Part shown: positions 55,282 to 64,000 of the stretch, in pieces
Layout of the letters: the number at the start of each line of letters is the position of its first letter
Numbering within the stretch: the first letter of the stretch is position 1
NCBI GenBank assembly: GCA_013423325.1
Contig: BLJB01000014.1
Span: 1-64,000, forward strand
Origin: Usnea hakonensis
Lineage: Eukaryota > Ascomycota > Lecanoromycetes > Lecanorales > Parmeliaceae
Length of the DNA: 64,000 bases
Direction: 5' to 3'
Position numbers and translations under genes: made by a program
Notes under the pieces: generated by a model
Told to the model about the DNA's origin: nothing
Databases searched by the model: none
What the model saw: the letters and a program-made list of their open reading frames with translations, nothing else

Positions 55282-56121
55282 TTATGATGGAAGTAATGCC
55301 TGTACGTCCTTTTCCTCACTCTCTTCTTCCTCAACTAAGGGCCGCAAATGCTGATCCTGTGTAGCTTCCCTGAGACTTGGTTCATCGTCCACTTCCCAAT
55401 ACTCATCACCGTCAGGAGCTAAGTGAGTCTCTGATGAACGTGGACTTGGAGCTGATGAGCCTTTGCCAAGTGAACGAAAAGGCAGTGCGATTCCCTTGAT
55501 GGGAAGTGAAGTTTTGTTCGTCAAGCCAATCATCAAGGATACGAGCATACCCTTGACATGGTCCATCTTGCGTCCGAACTGACTTCCAATTCCATGTTCC
55601 AATTCAATGAAGCTTTGTTCGACGAACGTATACCGCTGAGAAGAATTATCGGGTGGTATGTCGAAGTCAATGTATGCATAGTCTTTATCCCCATGAGAGC
55701 CCATCATGAGCTCGGCCCTATATAATTGAGCGTCGCTGTATTGCGATGAGAAGAACTAATGGTAGATGGTTCGATTACTGCCGTGTAGATACGTTTCGAT
55801 CTCGTTGATTTCCTTCTTAAATGTCTTGGATTCTGACTCATCTCTATCCCCCCAATTCAATAGCTCATCTGCCTCATCGTAGACAAAAAATTCCAGTTTC
55901 TCCACAGAAATAGTTTGCCGCTTACCAAGATCGCGTCGTATGAGATGTAAGAAGCGTCCAGGAGTCATAACTAAGGTATCGCAGCCTTGTTGGAGTTTCT
56001 GCTCTTGCTCACCTACTGGGACGCCACCGTAAACTGCAACCGGACGAACCTTGGACGAGTAGCATAGGTCAAGCAAGGATGTAGGTTGGACGATAGCGTA
56101 AGACCATGGTTGTGTAGACAC
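55282..56121 (-). pseudogene. DEAD-box RNA helicase fragment split by one TAG
   Basis: The upstream frame (55759-56121) carries YGGVPVGEQEQKLQQGCD, VMTPGRFLHLI and FFVYDEADELLNWGDRD: the GG, TPGR and DEAD motifs of helicase domain 1 in correct order and spacing. It ends IYH at a TAG (55756-55758). The next frame (55282-55755) is exactly in phase and continues FFSSQYSDAQLYRAELMMGS, where motif III (SAT) would lie, then EQSFIELEHGIGSQFGRK. TGG to TAG, a CpA-to-TpA change on the other strand, would explain the stop. Motif I (GKT) and the PTREL motif are not present upstream, and helicase domain 2 motifs are not recognisable downstream, where an acidic tail (VEEEESEEKDVQ) ends the frame. Non-functional as a helicase. 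Confidence 0.65.
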
Positions 56122-56226
56122 ATTGGATTGACGGGTCGTGATAGAGGTGATCTCTTTCTTTTAGGAGCCATGATGGATCGTGCTTGAGAGTATTGTAGAT
56201 GATGGATTTTGCTCTCATGCGATCGC

Positions 56227-56511
56227 TTACGGCTGATGAGCCCAGGTGTGGATGGCTGCCGTTGGCTTTGGACTCCCGTTTCCTCCGAATACCTGCAAAT
56301 CCGTACGTGCCTTCTTTAATCCACTGCTGTAGCCATGCTCTACCGCCAGAGCGCATGATCGAAGGATGGCGTCTCGACGGGCACCGGAAAAATGTGAGAG
56401 GATTTGCTCGTAGAAGGTACGATTACATTGCGGACCGATTTCGCGTAGAAAGTCGTGGTCGACTGGTGGTTTCGTGGTGCTCGAACGATGATGTTTGCGT
56501 GATTTGCGTGG
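56227..56511 (-). other. Ordered 94-codon open frame without ATG
   Basis: A stop-to-stop frame that reads as ordered protein: FLREIGPQCNRTFYEQILSH, then ARRDAILRSCALAVEHGYSS and GLKKARTDLQVFGG, with C-rich third positions typical of the genes here. No in-frame ATG, so it would have to be an internal exon or a relic. Family not recognised. It lies just upstream of the DEAD-box relic. Confidence 0.35.
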
Positions 56512-56669
56512 TTATACGGGTCATGAAGAGAGATTTGCAAGGAGACCAGCTGATATAGATGTAGGATAGGAAAACGTGAGCTCAATTTCAGAGACTTTCC
56601 TGGGTAGCTGCTCTTTGCCTCTTATTTCAGAAGCGAGCAGCATTTTGCGCATAGCGTTACACTTGGAAG

Positions 56670-56810
56670 GTCTCAACTCTTCTGCGAGATCATTCGCAGC
56701 CGTTTCGAGCCTTTCCTTCTGGTGTCCTGCCCTTCTGGTGTCCTGCCTCCTCTGAGACACGTCTCAACTCCTCCGCAAGATCATTTGCGGCATTTTCGAG
56801 CCTTTCCTTC
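56670..56810 (-). repeat. Coiled-coil-coding 75-bp repeat disrupted by a 16-bp duplication
   Basis: Two copies (plus-strand starts 56670 and 56761) each code ERLE-x-AANDLAEELR on the minus strand. They are 91 bp apart. Between them the 16-bp string CCTTCTGGTGTCCTGC stands twice without mismatch (56715-56746). Removing one 16-mer leaves 75 bp, exactly 25 codons, so the original repeat was in frame. Confidence 0.75.
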
Positions 56811-56970
56811 CTCCAGCGCAACCCCTTGTCTCACAAAGTACCCACAGGTCATATTGCGTGAAGTTTGGTTTCGAATCCCGCAATTTTGCAAGCATCACAT
56901 CTCGTTGTGCACTTGCATCTATATATTTTGCCCAACAGGGACGAAATTCCGCCTGGTACTTTCTTCATAA

Positions 56971-57327
56971 TCATACAAGAAGTTTTGTGGAAGGCTCTGG
57001 TACACTGTAGCCAGTATCCCAGGCCGTGTCTGCTCTGAGAAGTGCTGATTTTCTCCTATTGCTGGTTTGACGGCTATACGGACGAGGTAATGCTAATTTA
57101 TTCAAGTACTCAAGCTCCGGTTGTATAAATCGATGTAATGTTCGATCTTTGACGGGCGGAGCACTATTTGCATGACCTTCTCTAAGAAAGTGTTTGCAAT
57201 AGACATTGGCTTCAAGAGTAGCCTCATTTACATGCCTGAACACATAGTAGGCAGCGTCTCTTGCTAAGTCTTTGCAGTTGAATGTGACAGCTGGTTTGTG
57301 ATTCTTGATGTTGAAGTTATGTGTCAT
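56971..57327 (-). CDS. Hypothetical fragment, possibly broken gene
   Basis: A 118-residue frame starting MTHNFNIKNHKPAVTF. It is ordered and basic, with CKDLARDAAYYVFRHVNEAT and FIQPELEYLNKLALPRPYS. It ends at a TGA (56971). A second TGA follows two codons later in the same frame, after which another ordered stretch resumes (RKYQAEFRPCWAKYIDASAQ). Both stops could derive from CGA by C-to-T change. It is probably the 5' part of the gene that also contained the coiled-coil repeat further along the minus strand. No family recognised. Confidence 0.35.
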   Translation of the reverse strand: MTHNFNIKNHKPAVTFNCKDLARDAAYYVFRHVNEATLEANVYCKHFLREGHANSAPPVKDRTLHRFIQPELEYLNKLALPRPYSRQTSNRRKSALLRADTAWDTGYSVPEPSTKLLV

Positions 57328-58708
57328 GATGGTTGGTCGAGGTCGGCCGATACTCTGCAGGCGTGACAGCCTGTAAATGGTTGTCGGTATGGATCCTCAT
57401 CGCCGTCGCTCCGGCGAATGCCTCAGTGGATTCTCGTCATCTTCCTTGCCCGGGCCACAAACAGCCCAGCTCAGCTATGAAGACGTTCGCCTATGGATCT
57501 GGAAAAATCGGGCCTAACGATATAGAATCGTCGTACCAAGGAGGGGGAGGTATATCGTGGAACTGTTGTGCTCAGAGCGTCTGCTTCGCTCGCTGTATGG
57601 GCATTTGGCTGGCTCCACGGACATACAAGCGACTTCCTGACTCAGAGAGATTGTATGAGGTGTGTCTTTATATATAGAGAGACACGACGTCACTTCCGGG
57701 TCGGTGACCTGGTCAGCCACTTTTTCTTGAGCCTGGTACTTGCCCGTGTACAATGAGATTGAAAAGTGTGCGTGTATATGAACGTGTGTATGCATGTAGG
57801 AATGTATGAAAGAAGTCTTTTAGACATGGGCAGTGCTCGATATATATGTAGATTGGTGCTGTGGTGGATAGGTATGAGAAGTGTGGAAGTATGTAGAGAA
57901 GAGAAAGTCTTGGAGGGGGGAGAAGGAGGGGGTTTAAATACCCTTCACCCGTACGGTTGTGTCGAGCGCAGTGAATGTGAAGCTGCGTGACATCTCCGTG
58001 AATTATCTAAACACATCCCCGATCGTGTGAATTCGGGAATGATTTCTATTCACAGGCAAAATGAAGACGCTGATAGAGTGAAGTAAACTTTTAGTTGCTG
58101 GATGCTGGGAAACCAATCGGATTGCTTGGAGGCTTGAGAGCTCTCCCTGATCCTTGGTCATGATGCCTGTGTTGAGAACTAGACTCTCGTAGATCAGAAT
58201 TGTGAGACCCTGTCACTCCCACGGCTGTCTTACTACTGGGGCATAGTGGCCATAAAATACGGATAAGAGACCACATTTGGGCGTGTCATACATCTGTGAA
58301 TAAAAGCGTGCGGAAAGAATCTCAACACAAGGGATATTCACCTGCCAATGGAAGTGACGCAAGCTTTCTCAAGTCACAAGACCCATGTCAGGAATAGTAA
58401 AGACGGAGAGCATTCACAGATCCCCTTGATGACGTGGCTAGCAGGGTGTAGGTTCACATCTAGTGGTTTCTCTCGGTAGGGTTTGACAGTACTCCTCATT
58501 GTTGCCACCCTCTGTCCTGTCTTTACCAGCGAACTCTGAGCCAGATAAGACGACTCCGTTTGATTGAAAAGGACATGGGATTTGATATACTGGCAAGGAA
58601 TTGGGAGCTGGATAGGATATCTCAGAGATTCCGCTCGTAGTGTCTCAGACTATCTTCGATGTTCTCTAGATGGGCTTGCAGTCGTTATGATTCCTTCGCC
58701 TTTGAGAG
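57328..58708. other. Gene-poor stretch, nothing recognised
   Basis: About 1.4 kb without supportable coding sequence, marking the right end of the degraded region. It includes GTGT/GTAT-rich sequence near 57760-57800. No RNA gene or mobile element identified. Confidence 0.45.
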
Positions 58709-59177
58709 CTAGTTGAAGCAGCCGAGATTGGTGACCTGATGATATGAAGTGAAAGAGCCATTACAGAGGTGCTTGTGTATAAAAATCTCGCTCACACACA
58801 ACAAGATTTTATCTCTCGATAGTAAATCATTGATTTCTTGCTCAATAAAGAGCTTAGCACATCTCGTAAGGTGCGCAATCAATGCAGAAGGCCGAATGAA
58901 AGAACTTTGATACATTGTAGAGAGAAGAGAGATGGATGCCACATCCAAGTCTTGATACTTTTCATTCTGTAGGATCATCTAATCATACAGCCATCCACGG
59001 ATGCAAAAGAAGAAAGAAAATGCTTACCGTGGACGAGCTGTCACACTCGTAGATGAAGAGTAAGCTCAGACTCAAATCTTGCTTTGTGAGATCGGAATTG
59101 ACTTCATGGCTTGCAGCCTTTGACGGAAGACCCCAGGCTCCGATCATGACCCTTCCAAACCTCCCGTCTCTTTCCAT
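58709..59177 (-). CDS. Small two-exon gene, unknown
   Basis: Exons 59028-59177 and 58709-58966 are separated by a 61-nt intron (GTAAGC...CCTACAG) and keep the frame, giving about 135 residues from the ATG at 59177. The first exon reads MERDGRFGRVMIGAWGLPSK and then LTKQDLSLSLLFIYECDSS; the second NEKYQDLDVASISLLSTMYQ and LIAHLTRCAKLFIEQEIN, a helical pattern. The open frame extends upstream of this ATG to about 59240, so the real start could lie in an earlier exon. The head-to-head neighbour starts at 59238. No family recognised. A clean splice and ordered exons support a real gene. Confidence 0.5.
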
Positions 59178-59237
59178 GACTTTGAATTCTGTAGAGAAAA
59201 TGCCACTGTATGCAGCCCAACTGTCATCTTTCAAAGC

Positions 59238-61650
59238 ATGGCATCAGCGAATCCGTCAATCTCAGGGAAGCAAGCGACGTCAGCATCACGTTCATGTAAC
59301 GCCAAAGAGGCTCCACCCTCGCCTTCTGACAATCATCCTTCTTTCAATAGTCGACCGAAGTCGTGGACATTGCATCTACTTTCCCAATTCGTTTGTCTTC
59401 TGTGGCTCGGCCCCATCATAACGCTGCTCGTACTCAATTTCAGAAATCACGTCATTGGCGCAAGTGTTTGGTGCCCTTTTGGCAAGTGTGCTTCGGATGC
59501 TTTCGGCGATAATGCGATTGCTACAGCTGTTAGGTAGGAAAGATTCGCATCTTGCATAGCTCGGAAAAGCACTCACCACAGATCTTTGGAAATCAGCAGC
59601 GCTTTGTAGATTTCCTGCCCAAGTCCTCCTGTTACGAAAGCGCTGCTGACTTCAAATCTCCATCAGACTGGATAAGAAGGACCATGATGTACTAGCATCG
59701 CTTCAATTTGTCGCGCAGGCCTTCGAAGTCTGGTTCTTGATGATCGCTTCAGCACTCCTCTACGATGTCGCTATGGATTTCGCGAGGAGTCCCGGAGGTC
59801 TGCCTGTCGGTTACCTACTTACCTTCCTGGAATTCGGCGATTTCAAAAACATAGTAAACCCACTCCTCTGGACTTCAGCCTTTCCCTCGCGGCAAAATCT
59901 TTCTTCGAAGTATCGACATCGCGGTGTTACGAAATTGCTCCTATTAGCACTACTAGCAGCTCTTCTTACAGTACTGACCAACTTAATGGGAGCTGCGACA
60001 GCCGTTCTACTGATCCCCAGTCTCCAGTGGGTGAAAACAGAGCGGATTCCCCAGCAGAGATTCGATGGCCTAGCATTGGCGCAGCCTCCGCAGGGTGACT
60101 CTGTTTTTGCAGGGAGCTGCAGTGATGCTCAGTTGTCAGCTGGCGCCTTTTCATGCACATCAAATGTATACGGACCAAGCCTGGACGAGTGGGCAGCGAC
60201 AGCGCTATCATCTACCAAGCAGTTCGAGCAGCCTTTTGGGACCGCGATTCTCGCCACATCACAGGAAAGTGCCGTCCAATTCGCGCTCAATGGCTCTAGT
60301 GACCTTACGATCATCTGGGTCGCTAATCGTCAAGTCCTAAGGGACCTCTCGCAAGACTATCTAAGCGTCATTGGAATGACGCACAACTATCTTCGAGCGA
60401 TTGGAGATACAGACGACGGAGCTGGCGATGCTAAGTATAACAAGAGCTTACAAACATTCCTTGAGAGGACGGGACCTAGTATCGGTGTACAAGCCAATTG
60501 CTATGCTGGGAATGTTTCCGTGACCAAAGTGGCTGACGACAAGGAGGTCCATTGCTTTAGCCGGTGGTCTCCAGATGAGGTACATAATTATACCAAGGTA
60601 CGCAAATTGGCTTATACTCAGCGAGTAGTGGGTACTTTTTGACCAGACTTCCACCAGTGTTTCCGTGTTGGTCAAGGATTCAACGCAATAAACGCCCAAT
60701 CTCGATTCTGGCTAGGCGGAGATCCGTCAGAAGAGTCTGCAACAGTAGTAGATTCCTATTTCTCCGACTTGGCGACCTATTACAATGAGACTGACGACTT
60801 TGGCTCAGGCATCGTGTCATGCCTTGCCAACGAAACAGCGCCAGAGTGCGACTGGGACAAGGTGTTCAGCGTACCACTACCCAGAGACCTGAAGAACTCA
60901 TCTGTCAACGTAGGACTCATCTCATACTCCATTCCTGATCCCCCAACCAGCCAGGCCAGAATCTACTGCAACGCTGTCGCCCATCTTGCCTTCCCAACCT
61001 ACTCCCTCGACACATCAATAGAGACAAACATGCTGCACCTAGTCCAACTCGACAAATTTGGCAATAACAACACTGCCCCCCTCGTCATGAGTCCAGACTG
61101 GTTCCTAGCCGCCTGGTCCGTTGACAGAAATGGGACTGTACCGGGAAGTCGACAGATCGCTGGGCAATTATCCCGCATACTTCAACTCTACTGGCACGAT
61201 CCCAGCGATTTGAATACTTTGCAGCTGTTCTTCTTCCACATCTACCCTCTTGGTCAGGCAATGTCCATGGTCAATTACCACCACTCCGCGCCGGACCCAA
61301 ACCAGACTCCTGCTTCACAAAAAAAAGCTGACCCAGAACATCCTATACTTGTAAAGTATGCACAGCTCCACGTATGGGCATGGGGCCTTAGCGGTCGTAC
61401 GTCGAAACTCGGGGTTGTTATCGCTATTGCCGGCTGTGTATGCGTGGTTGCTCGCGTCGTTCTGGGGCTATTCCATGCGAGGCGGGTGCATTCGCCACTT
61501 GAAATCTTGATGGCGCTGGATCATGGTTCGACCAGGACTTCAGGAGAACATGCAAGTGTGAAAGAGCAGGAGGTAGCGAGGTTGAGGTATAGGCTGCGAG
61601 AGGACGGCGGTGGGAAGGCTAGATTCGTGCCGGAAAGAGATTATGGCTGA
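59238..61650 (+). CDS. Four-helix integral membrane protein, unknown function
   Basis: Large fungal membrane protein, 739 residues from exons 59238-59533, 59667-60597 and 60658-61650. Membrane helices: LLSQFVCLLWLGPIITLLVL (about 47-66), VWFLMIASALLYDVAMDF, LLLLALLAALLTVLTNLMGA, and near the C-terminus VVIAIAGCVCVVARVVLGLF. Between helices 3 and 4 lies a roughly 400-residue extracellular or luminal region with many N-glycosylation sequons (NGSS, NVSV, NETA, NSSV, NNTA) and paired Cys, for example GSCSDAQLSAGAFSC. The short C-terminal tail is basic and polar. The final intron was placed before CFRVGQGFN to keep the frame. This topology is common among uncharacterised fungal surface proteins. 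No enzymatic motif seen. Confidence 0.75.
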
Positions 61651-61891
61651 GCGAGGCTTAGGGGCCGTGTGAAGGAGATGGGTCGTACCTCGGGAGTGTC
61701 CTTACGAGAAGCAGAGTAGCTGTTCCGACAAGAGTCCGTTGGGTGAAGATCTTGGGCCTCGATGATTGTATGAGGACAGGGCGAAGACACATGAGGGTGA
61801 TTGAGGGGTTGAAAATGGTCTTCGGACAGGCCACTGCCTGTGGCCAGTAGACAGAGATCCAGCCGGTCTGTCCGTGTCTGCGTATGATAGC

Positions 61892-62705
61892 TCAAGTCTT
61901 GCTCGCCGGCACAACCCTCTCAAGCCATTCGCAGAGATCCCTGATCTCCGCTCCCACTGTAGCATGCCCCATTCCCTCGTACACTTTCGCCTGAACTCTA
62001 TTCCCCTCCCAACCCTCGATCTTCTCCCTATATTTAACGAACAGCCTCTTCGGCACCAACTGATCTCGTGAACCATGGGCCAGGAACCACTTCGTCTGCC
62101 ATGTATCGTTCCCCTCCTCTCCCCTCTCCTCCACCACCTTCCCCACCCTCCCGCTCAAAGGCAGATACCCCGACAATCCCACCACCCCACCTAGCAAGCC
62201 CTTGTACCTGCCCATGAGCCCGACGAGTAAAGAGATGGCGCAACCTTGGCTGAAGCCTCCAACCACTATCCTTTCCACCGGCACTCCAGCTTGGACTTCG
62301 GTGTCAATCAGCCCGCAAATATACTCCACGCTCTTCATCATCCCGTCTTCATCGTCCTCCTCCTCATCTTCATCGGGATCAGGTTCGCCAGAGCGCTTGG
62401 GCATTGGCATAGGTGAGAAGGGCTTCGGCATGTACCAGGCTTGCGCCATGACGTCGTGGTTTTGAGGGGCGTTGGGGAGGATCCATTTTAGGTGGGGTAG
62501 TTTGTGCGCGGAGTGGAATTGGGATACTAAGTCTTTGGAGAGGGCAGATGTCAGTCGGGATTTGCGATGATTGAGAGAAGAGCATTGGAGAGGGCGTACC
62601 TGTCCAGCCGTTGGCGTCGTCGCCGAGGCCGTGGAGGAAGATGATTGTGGCGGGGGAGGTCGAAGAGCTAGGGGCGGGGATGATTATGGGTGGGTTATTG
62701 GACAT
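61892..62705 (-). CDS. APT1: Acyl-protein thioesterase / phospholipase-carboxylesterase
   Basis: Cytosolic alpha/beta-hydrolase that removes palmitate and other acyl groups from proteins such as G-alpha and Ras (acyl-protein thioesterase 1 family). Exons 62600-62705 and 61892-62532, intron GTACGC...CCAAAG, give 248 residues. Signatures: TIIFLHGLGDDANGW (oxyanion hole, about 20-34), LKWILPNAPQNHDVMAQAWY, the nucleophile elbow GGFSQGCA with Ser about residue 131, the acid in HGSRDQLVP and the base in GMGHATV near the C-terminus. The catalytic triad is complete. The loop between AWYMP and MMKSVEYI carries an unusually acidic run of Asp and Glu. It is convergent with the four-helix membrane protein. 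Confidence 0.94.
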
Positions 62706-63506
62706 GATGGGAAAGAACAGCGCTTGTCATCGTTCTGGAAGGAAGGAAGATGGGCCTTAATGATCGTCGGGCTTGACGACTGTGTTGTCACTAGGCGTAG
62801 GACTTTATGGGGACGCCAGTGGAGTACGCGGTACAACGGATTCTCTTCCCCCCCTCTTTCGGAGCCAAGGAATCTATCGAGCACTGAGAGACACTTTGCT
62901 TTCAAAGAGCTATACGTGGCTACAATGATTACTCAAGAACGCCGCGCTTTTCTCGATACGGCTTACTAGGAGGCCATAACCTGTAAATATTCTCATATTA
63001 TTGTATCTCGAATTCGCTTCCACCGTGAAGAAGGGAAAACATAGATGAAAAGAAAGTATAGTTGAGCATAAATGGATAATAGACAGTCGTGCTTCTGTAG
63101 ATTGCCATTTCATGTGCGCTAAAGAACGAATAACCCAGTCAGCTCCAGCGCCCTTTCATCGAGTTCTTCGCATGTCAACGGATCTACTCGTAGTGACATG
63201 GTTTGGGCCTTGGATCCTTCTGCCCTCCGCTGTTCTGTCGCTTCATTACACGCCGAGCGTAAACCTGAGGAGAAGCAACTAAGGTAGTGGCGAAGCGCCG
63301 AAATTGAAACATCAAAATCGGTTCTATGAGGCATGATGAAAGCCAAGGAGTTATTTCAAGAGCCAGGGAATCGCGGATTCAGTGGCGAAAAGTATGCGTA
63401 GGCTTCAGCGAACAGGAAAGCCAGAGGTAAGAGGTCAAGCTGATATGACGCAGGCTTGTAGGTCCAGAGGAAACTCAAAGGCCTTCAAATGACGATAACG
63501 CTCTCA
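62706..63506. other. Intergenic, nothing recognised
   Basis: About 0.8 kb upstream of the thioesterase start and downstream of the edge gene. Short frames on both strands show no motif. It should contain the APT1 promoter. Confidence 0.4.
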
Positions 63507-64000
63507 TTACGCTTGGGCATCTTCCTCCACGATCCAACTCTTGCCGCATGCTGGATTCTCCTCGCTCAGCTCGTCTTCTGACAAATCGTCATCCTTTGGA
63601 TCGCTGCCGTCATCATCTATCCACCCTCCGGGCATCTTCCCAGGATTTCCAGGAGGTGCTTCATGCCATTCGATGTCGATCTTCCAATCGCTTGGTGAGG
63701 GGCCGTAGGTGAGGATTGTGAAGAACCATTCAGCGTCTACACTTGATAAGTCTGATTGCCAAGTCCAAGACACTAGCCCTCTTTGGTGATATTCCATCTC
63801 TATTCGGCCGTACTCCTCAAGATCAATACCGCTGTCTTGAAGACCCACAAGCCATGTGTTCAGTAGCGTATTTATTTTCCGCGACATATTCGCAGTCCAA
63901 TAATTTGGTTCGCTGAGGTCATTTGTGGCAGTGGTAGATCTCATCAATTTGGTAGGTTCTAGGGGCTCCGTGTTGAGTAGGTCACACTCTGAGGCGTCCC
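63507..64000 (-). CDS. Partial gene at right edge, unknown family
   Basis: A minus-strand frame that is open to the window edge, so its start lies beyond 64000. The visible 164 codons read LLNTWLVGLQDSGIDLEEYG, then RGLVSWTWQSD and YGPSPSDWKIDIEWHEAPPG, ending in an acidic tail (DDDGSDPKDDDLSEDELSEE) and CGKSWIVEEDAQA. The G-x-D-L-x-x-Y-G string with following Trp-rich text occurs in C-terminal parts of fungal proteins of unknown role, some of which carry ankyrin repeats; this is from memory and not tested. No upstream domain is visible in the window. Confidence 0.55.
   Translation of the reverse strand, partial: DASECDLLNTEPLEPTKLMRSTTATNDLSEPNYWTANMSRKINTLLNTWLVGLQDSGIDLEEYGRIEMEYHQRGLVSWTWQSDLSSVDAEWFFTILTYGPSPSDWKIDIEWHEAPPGNPGKMPGGWIDDDGSDPKDDDLSEDELSEENPACGKSWIVEEDAQA

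Noticed and set aside
56850..56900. tRNA-like T loop (GGTTTCGAATCCCG)
   Set aside because: The flanks do not form a T stem, and no D arm or acceptor stem can be drawn at the right distance.

Overview
This window is nuclear DNA of a filamentous ascomycete (Pezizomycotina). The signs are many short GT-AG introns of about 45-160 bases, fungal Zn2Cys6 regulators, a PTH11/rhodopsin-like membrane protein and a membrane-anchored pepsin-like protein, alongside ordinary housekeeping genes. Dothideomycetes would fit, but I cannot prove the class. Exon joins were made by eye from splice signals. Wherever I give an exon list, the summed length is divisible by three.

Layout. 0.4-13.2 kb, all on the minus strand: two Zn2Cys6 regulators, a small Ser/Asn/Gly-rich protein, a polar protein of unknown role, a small secreted protein, the Y14/RBM8A exon-junction protein, a 126-bp MITE-like inverted repeat, and a seven-helix membrane protein. 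13.9-24 kb: a cupin (DUF985) on plus, then on minus a BuGZ/ZNF207 mitotic zinc-finger protein, a leucine-rich-repeat protein and a secreted protein, with a 2.6-kb low-complexity gap at 20.2-22.7 kb. 25.5-34.5 kb: a pepsin-like membrane protein that has lost one catalytic aspartate, a small secreted protein, a Cdc1/Ted1-type phosphoesterase, ribosomal protein L23 (uL14) and a short unknown protein. 36.2-47.4 kb: an EDEM/Mnl1 mannosidase-like protein divergent from cytosolic Phe-tRNA synthetase alpha subunit, a block of diverged tandem repeats, an FHA-kinase and an AT-hook protein. 58.7-64 kb: a small unknown gene, a four-helix membrane protein, acyl-protein thioesterase and a protein cut by the right edge.

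47.4-58.7 kb differs from the rest. It holds broken coding sequence on the minus strand: a retropepsin-like fragment with a one-base frameshift, an SNF2-type helicase fragment with an in-frame TAG, a coiled-coil gene with a frameshift at a G run, a DEAD-box helicase fragment whose two halves lie in the same frame on either side of one TAG, and a coiled-coil repeat whose frame is broken by a perfect 16-bp tandem duplication. I read it as a decaying accessory segment.

How the genes relate. There is no sign of an operon or a biosynthetic cluster. Most genes are independent housekeeping functions. EDEM (ER glycoprotein quality control) and Ted1/Cdc1 (GPI-anchor remodelling) both act in the early secretory pathway but are not adjacent. 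I found no CRISPR array, rRNA, convincing tRNA or intact transposon. The most notable observations are the decayed helicase/retropepsin segment, the MITE-like element, the diverged tandem repeats at 42 kb, the pepsin-like pseudoenzyme and a 75-bp poly-C tract.
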